A stretch of DNA of 64,000 nt from Chloroflexota bacterium (lineage in GTDB: Bacteria; Chloroflexota; Anaerolineae; J102). Each line of letters opens with the position of its first letter. The stretch's first letter is position 1. Made by a program: the position numbers and the translations under genes. The stretch spans positions 1 to 64,000 of the forward strand of contig JAKOVD010000144.1 in the NCBI GenBank assembly GCA_029782215.1, written 5' to 3'. The notes under the pieces were generated by a model that saw nothing but the letters and a program-made list of their open reading frames with translations, had not been told where the DNA came from and ran no database searches. Below are positions 59,832 to 64,000 of this stretch, in pieces.

Positions 59832-62374
59832 TGCCGGTCCTTTGGCGTAACGGCCTGCGCTATCTTCAGCGCCGGCCCTGGGCGACGCTGCTGATGATCC
59901 TGGGGGTGGCGTTGGGGGTGGCCGTGGTCGTGGCCATCGACATCGCCAATTCGGGGTCAAGCCGCGCTTTCGACCTCAGCACCGAGGCGCTGGCAGGCCG
60001 GGCGACACACCAAATCGTGGGAGGACCGCAGGGTCTCGACGAGTCCGTCTACACCAGGCTGCGGGTGGAAGGGGGGCTGCGCAACACAGCGCCGGTCATC
60101 AGCGCCTACCTGAGCTCGCCGCAACTGGGCAACCGTCCTCTCCAGTTGCTCGGGCTCGATCCTTTTGCCGACAGCCCCTTTCGCGATGTGTTTGGCCAGG
60201 GCAGCCGCTCCCCCGATGACCTGACGGCATTTTTGACGCAGCCGGGGGCACTCCTTCTGTCGGCAGACCTGGCGCAGCGCTATGGTCTGGCCGCGGGCGA
60301 TCCCCTGACCCTCGAGATCAAAGGCAGGCTGGTGGAGGGCCATGTCGCCGGACTCCTGGCGCCCCAGGACGGGTACAGCCGCCGCACCATGGAGGGCGTG
60401 GTGGTGGCCGACATTGGCACGGCCCAGGAGATCACCGGGCGCCTGGGGGTTCTGGATCGGATCGACCTGATCCTGCCGGACGGCAACGCAGAGACCTTGG
60501 CGCGCATCCAGAGCCTGCTCCCGGCCGGGGCGCGCCTCCTCGCCGCCGAAGCCCGCAACGGCACCGTGTCCGAGATGACGCGCGCCTTTCAAGTCAACCT
60601 TACCGCCATGAGCCTGCTGGCGCTGGTGGTGGGGATGTTCCTGATCTACAACACGGTGACGTTTTCCGTCGTCCAGCGCCGGGAGATGTTCGGGACCCTG
60701 CGCTGTCTCGGCGTGACCGACAGGGAGGTCTTCGGCCTGGTGCTCGCCGAAGCCGCCCTGGTGGGGGCGGTGGGGTCCACGCTGGGCCTGGGACTCGGCG
60801 TCCTCCTGGGGCGAGGAGCCGTGGCGCTGGTCAGCCAGACTGTCAACGATCTCTACTTCGTAACCACGGTCAACAGCTTCGAGGTGCCAGTCGCCAGCCT
60901 GCTCAAGGGCTTCCTGGTCGGTCTCCTGGCGACGGCGGGCGCTGCCTTCCCACCCGCAAGGGAGGCAGCAAGCGTCTCCCCGCGCAGCGCCCTGCGCCGT
61001 TCGGCCATCGAGGACAGCTTCGTCCGCGCTGCGCCACGGCTGGCGCTGGCAGGCTTGGGGCTGATGGCAGGGGGAACGGTCCTGCTTCTGCTGAACAGCA
61101 AGAGCCTTACCCTGGCCTTCGCAGGCATTACGGGCATTATCATCGGCCTGGCCATGCAGACGCCCCTGGTCACGCGTGTGGCGATGGGGCAGGCGCCCTC
61201 CCTCCTGCGCCCGCTCCTGGGCCCCTTGGGGCGAATGGCGCCGCGGGATGTGTCCGAATCGCTCAGCCGCAGCTCGGTGGCCATTGCCGCCTTGATGGTG
61301 GCCGTCAGCGTCACCATTGGCGTCACCCTCATGATCGACAGCTTTCGCGGCACGGTGGAGACCTGGCTGTCGCAGACACTGCAGGGCGACATTTACATCA
61401 CCGTTCCGGGCGTCACCGCGGCCGACAACTCCGGCATCCTCGACCCGGCGGTCGTGCAGGCGGTCGCAGCCTGGCCGGACGCGGCGAGCATTCGCACCTT
61501 GCGCCGCGCCCAGGTGGACTCGCCGCAGGGACCGGTGCAGGTGGCGGCCGTCGATAAGCTGACCTATGGCGCCTCGCTGTTTGCCGCTTCCAGCGGCACA
61601 CCGGAAGCCATGTGGCGGCAGGTTGAACAAGGGAGCGTCCTGGTGTCGGAACCATACGCCAACCGCGTGGGCTTGCCCCGTCAGGGGGGGCAGGTGACCC
61701 TGGAAACGCCCGCCGGGCCGCGCACCTTCCCGGTGGCAGGCATCTACTACGACTACGCCTCCAGCGCGGGCATCGTGATGATGGGCCTCGACAACTACCG
61801 CCGGCTGTGGGAAGACCAGGCCGTCACGGCACTCTCCGTGGACTTGAACCCCGGCAGCGATGTCGACGAAAACACCAATGCCCTGTCGGCGCGGCTGACG
61901 CCCCTGCAGAAGGTGCTGGTGCAGCCCAACCGGGCGCTGCGCGCCAACGCCCTGGTGGTGTTTGACCGCACTTTCGCCATCACGGCGGCACTGCGCCTAT
62001 TGGCCACGCTCGTTGCCTTTGTCGGCGTGTTGTCGGCGCTGCTGGCGCTCCAGCTCGAACGAGCGCGCGACCTGGGCATTCTGCGGGCTTTGGGCCTGAC
62101 CGTGCGCCAGGTCGCTCAGCTCGTGCTGCTGGAGACGGGCCTGATGGGGCTGGTAGCGGGCATCCTGGCCTGGCCGACGGGGCTGGTGCTGTCGTTGATC
62201 CTGGTTTATGTCATCAACGTGCGGGCGTTCGGCTGGACGCTGCAGATGCAAATCACGCCCCAGCCCTTCCTGGCGGCGCTGTTGATCGCGCTGGCGGCGG
62301 CGCTGCTGGCGGGCATCTACCCGGCCCTCCGGGTGGGGCGCATGGCCGTGGCCGCGGTGCTGCGGGGGGAGTGA
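59831..62374 (+). CDS. FtsX-like ABC transporter permease (two-module form)
   Basis: An 847-residue permease. A first helix at about 18-40 is followed by a large extracytoplasmic domain. The first FtsX module (about 255-370) starts at LTAMSLLALVVGMFLIYNTV and has VQRREMFGTLRCLGV. Further helices and a second outer domain come next, then a second module (about 715-845) with RARDLGILRALGLTVRQV. The duplicated layout matches ABC3/MacB-like permeases of the large LolCE or YbbP class. Partner of the preceding ATPase; cargo unknown. Confidence 0.93.
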   Translation: MPVLWRNGLRYLQRRPWATLLMILGVALGVAVVVAIDIANSGSSRAFDLSTEALAGRATHQIVGGPQGLDESVYTRLRVEGGLRNTAPVISAYLSSPQLGNRPLQLLGLDPFADSPFRDVFGQGSRSPDDLTAFLTQPGALLLSADLAQRYGLAAGDPLTLEIKGRLVEGHVAGLLAPQDGYSRRTMEGVVVADIGTAQEITGRLGVLDRIDLILPDGNAETLARIQSLLPAGARLLAAEARNGTVSEMTRAFQVNLTAMSLLALVVGMFLIYNTVTFSVVQRREMFGTLRCLGVTDREVFGLVLAEAALVGAVGSTLGLGLGVLLGRGAVALVSQTVNDLYFVTTVNSFEVPVASLLKGFLVGLLATAGAAFPPAREAASVSPRSALRRSAIEDSFVRAAPRLALAGLGLMAGGTVLLLLNSKSLTLAFAGITGIIIGLAMQTPLVTRVAMGQAPSLLRPLLGPLGRMAPRDVSESLSRSSVAIAALMVAVSVTIGVTLMIDSFRGTVETWLSQTLQGDIYITVPGVTAADNSGILDPAVVQAVAAWPDAASIRTLRRAQVDSPQGPVQVAAVDKLTYGASLFAASSGTPEAMWRQVEQGSVLVSEPYANRVGLPRQGGQVTLETPAGPRTFPVAGIYYDYASSAGIVMMGLDNYRRLWEDQAVTALSVDLNPGSDVDENTNALSARLTPLQKVLVQPNRALRANALVVFDRTFAITAALRLLATLVAFVGVLSALLALQLERARDLGILRALGLTVRQVAQLVLLETGLMGLVAGILAWPTGLVLSLILVYVINVRAFGWTLQMQITPQPFLAALLIALAAALLAGIYPALRVGRMAVAAVLRGE

Positions 62375-62656
62375 AGCGCGTCACGGGCAAAGGGGAACAA
62401 CTGAGAGTAACCGATGAAATGGGGAACGACGATCTCTACGTCGCGCAAGGCGGTGCCTGTGTTGGCAGGGCGGCACCGTCTACGAGCCCGCAAAGGCCGG
62501 ACCCGATGGGTTGGATGGACAGGGATCGGGGGCGAGGTGGCCGGGACGACGTGACCTCCGCATCTACGCACAAAGATGGGTGTTGTCGGGGCGAGGTTTC
62601 CTCGCCCGCCGGATGTCACGCCAAGCGATGAACGGCACCTCAGGGCCACAGGCCGT
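62375..62656. other. Intergenic region after the permease
   Basis: About 280 bases with no supported gene. A frame starting at GTG 62371 overlaps the permease stop and runs 86 codons, but its product is charged, low in hydrophobics and unlike anything I know. No terminator with a U-tract was found. Confidence 0.45.
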
Positions 62657-62685
62657 TTGACGGTGATCCGGCGCTGGTCTACAAT
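62657..62685 (+). promoter_or_regulatory. Promoter for the GNAT gene, leaderless arrangement
   Basis: TTGACG (62657-62662), 17-base spacer, TACAAT (62680-62685). The ATG is at 62694, so the transcript should start at or within two bases of it. Confidence 0.65.
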
Positions 62686-62693
62686 CCGCAGCG

Positions 62694-63302
62694 ATGTCCA
62701 CCTCTCCTCAGGCGGTCGCCGCCCTCGCCTTCAATCCGCTGACGCCGGACCGTTGGGCTGACTTCGAGCGGCTGCTCGGCAAGAACGGGGCTGACGGCTG
62801 CTGGTGCATGTGGTGGCGCCTGAAGCGCTCAGAGTTCAGCCGGCAGGCCGGAGAGGGCAACCGGCAGGCCATGCAAGGTATCGTCGCCAGCGGCGAAATC
62901 CCCGGCATCCTGGCTTATGCGGGTGACGAAGTGGTGGGCTGGTGTTCGGTGGCGCCGCGTGAGCGATTCGGCTCGCTTGAACGCTCACGGCCCTTGAAGC
63001 GGCTGGACGACCAGCCTGTCTGGTCCATTGTCTGCTTCTTCGTGGCCAGGCCCTACCGCCGCCAGGGTGTGTCGCTTGCCCTGATCCGCGCTGCCGTGGA
63101 CTACGTCGCTCAACAGGGCGGCCACATCGTTGAGGCGTACCCATCGCCTGACAGGCGCGGCAATCCCCCTGTCACGAGCTACATGGGATCGGCCGCCACC
63201 TTCGCCGCTGCGGGCTTCACCGTCTGCGCCGAGCCCCCGGGTCGCAGGGTTATCATGCGCTATGCCATTCCGGAGGGGGCCGGGATAGCAGAAAAGCCGT
63301 AG
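62694..63302 (+). CDS. GNAT family N-acetyltransferase
   Basis: A 202-residue protein. GCWCMWWRLKRSEF near residue 41 marks a known subgroup of GNAT proteins. ILAYAGDEVVGWCSVAPRE forms the central strands, and VARPYRRQGVSLALI is the acetyl-CoA binding motif A (R/Q-x-x-G-x-S variant). The substrate is unknown. The mRNA seems to lack a leader, and no Shine-Dalgarno is present, consistent with leaderless translation. Confidence 0.88.
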   Translation: MSTSPQAVAALAFNPLTPDRWADFERLLGKNGADGCWCMWWRLKRSEFSRQAGEGNRQAMQGIVASGEIPGILAYAGDEVVGWCSVAPRERFGSLERSRPLKRLDDQPVWSIVCFFVARPYRRQGVSLALIRAAVDYVAQQGGHIVEAYPSPDRRGNPPVTSYMGSAATFAAAGFTVCAEPPGRRVIMRYAIPEGAGIAEKP

Positions 63303-63311
63303 ACCGGAAAT

Positions 63312-63331
63312 CCGGGGCTGGATGGCCCCGG
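63312..63331 (+). terminator. Hairpin after the GNAT gene, possible terminator
   Basis: CCGGGGC (63312-63318) / GCCCCGG (63325-63331) with a 6-base loop, flanked by ACCGG and CCGGT. There is no U-tract, so termination is uncertain. Confidence 0.3.
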
Positions 63332-63385
63332 TCCACCGGTTTCCCTGAGTTACCACTTCAAATTCTCCATTCCGAGGAACCCACC

Positions 63386-64000
63386 ATGTCCCTGACAAAA
63401 CGTGAGCGTTTGGAACGACTGGCTGCCGGCGAGAAAGCCGACCGCCCCGGCGTGGCGCTGTGGCGGCACTGGCCCGGCGATGACCAGATCCCCGAAGAGC
63501 TGGCGCGCTCCACCGTCGACTGGCAGCGGCAATTCGACTTTGACTTCGTGAAGGTCACCCCCGACTCCAACTTCTGCGTCGAGGGCTGGGGGGCCGCATC
63601 TGTCTGGCTGGGCGGCGATGAAGGCAGCCGGAACTACGTCGCGCACCCCATCCATACGGCCGCGGACTGGCTGCGGCTGGCGCCCCAGGATCCGAAGCAG
63701 GGACGCATGGGCGGGCAGGTGCGCTGCCTGGACATGATCGGCAGGGAACTCGGACAGGAGACGCCCTTCATCCAGACCATCTTCAGCCCGACCTCGCAGC
63801 TCAAGTACCTGGCTGGCGGCGACCGCGTCCTGGCCGAGGTGCGGCAGCATCCAGAGGCGGTGGAGGCGGCGCTGAAGGTGATCACCGAGACCACGCTCCG
63901 CTTCCTGGAGGCGATACGCCCGACCGGGGTGGCAGGCATCTACTTCGCCATCCAACTGGCCACTCCCCAGCACCTGACCACCGACGAATACCGGCGGTTC
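63386..64000 (+). CDS. Uroporphyrinogen decarboxylase family protein, N-terminal part (runs off window)
   Basis: Open from ATG 63386 to the last base, 205 codons, no stop. GAGG lies nine bases before the ATG. The product starts MSLTKRERLERLAAGEKADR and has VALWRHWPGDDQ and FDFVKVTPDSNFCVEGWG. These are the N-terminal blocks of URO-D-like proteins, a superfamily that includes HemE and the corrinoid methyltransferases. The N-terminal Arg pattern of true HemE (RPVWLMRQAGR) is absent, so it is more likely a methyltransferase-type or uncharacterised member. Confidence 0.85.
   Translation, partial: MSLTKRERLERLAAGEKADRPGVALWRHWPGDDQIPEELARSTVDWQRQFDFDFVKVTPDSNFCVEGWGAASVWLGGDEGSRNYVAHPIHTAADWLRLAPQDPKQGRMGGQVRCLDMIGRELGQETPFIQTIFSPTSQLKYLAGGDRVLAEVRQHPEAVEAALKVITETTLRFLEAIRPTGVAGIYFAIQLATPQHLTTDEYRRF

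Noticed and set aside
62371..62631. 86-codon frame overlapping the FtsX permease stop
   Set aside because: The overlap looks like coupling, but the product is charged, has no predicted fold or family, and no ribosome site. Left as unproven.

Overview
The window is GC-rich, gene-dense bacterial DNA with almost no spare sequence. The gene content points to a Chloroflexota bacterium, probably of the Anaerolineae/Caldilineae type. The pointers are secreted proteins with long Thr-Pro-rich linkers ending in a short LP-hydrophobic tail, a DUF4013 membrane protein, FHA proteins with membrane anchors, an aldehyde:ferredoxin oxidoreductase, a fused ATP sulfurylase/APS kinase, a PhaR-like regulator and a MurA with Asp at the catalytic Cys position. 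No 16S rRNA or other marker is present, so this placement is an inference from gene families. About sixty protein genes can be supported. No tRNA, rRNA, CRISPR array or prophage was seen. The only mobile-element trace is a transposase C-terminus at the left edge.

Layout. 1-2654: transposase remnant, then three consecutive FHA-domain genes behind a good sigma-70-type promoter. 2688-5942: peptide deformylase, DUF2085 and DUF4013 membrane proteins, a DnaJ-C28-like protein. 5975-10148: M19 dipeptidase, cysteine desulfurase, tRNA 2-thiouridylase MnmA (sulfur donor and user side by side), and three small membrane proteins including a 59-residue one. 10152-13064: DedA, site-2 protease, HD protein, and a prephenate-dehydrogenase-like protein lacking the usual histidines. 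13070-20340, minus strand: SAM hydrolase, MurA, GT-C glycosyltransferase and two related secreted glycoside-hydrolase-like proteins, one with its catalytic half deleted. 20394-32333: redox and lipid block with SCP2 protein, Fe-alcohol dehydrogenase, aldehyde ferredoxin oxidoreductase, patatin, SDR, acyltransferase, second SCP2, second patatin, PhaR-like and TetR regulators, and an orphan PEP-utiliser-like protein. 32542-39382: four-repeat secreted protein, second site-2 protease, fumarase, PIG-L deacetylase, ferredoxin, QueG.

39596-42418 is the arginine unit: promoter, a 19-codon leader ORF with five Arg codons, a strong terminator, then argG-argJ. This looks like an attenuator. A tryptophanase faces it. 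43987-48394: a protein with four 22-residue tandem repeats coupled to an RDD protein, then a glycosyltransferase, a flippase-like protein and an HD protein. 48416-55671: secreted SASA-type esterase, DUF58 and transglutaminase pair, DUF427 protein, TolB-like propeller lipoprotein. 55799-58455: sulfate activation (fused Sat/APS kinase plus a second APS kinase) behind a structured 5' leader. 58524-64000: CBS protein, ABC ATPase with FtsX-like permease, a GNAT gene that appears to have a leaderless mRNA, and the start of a uroporphyrinogen-decarboxylase-family gene.

Promoters of the form TTGAca-N17/18-TAnnnT are easy to see here, and perfect hairpins separate many units, so operon boundaries can be proposed from sequence. 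The observations I rate highest are the Arg-codon leader before argG, MurA with Asp for Cys, the internally deleted glycoside hydrolase, the structured sat leader, the shared LP tail, and the orphan PEP-utiliser-like protein. All functional statements rest on reading motifs by eye. No database search was run.
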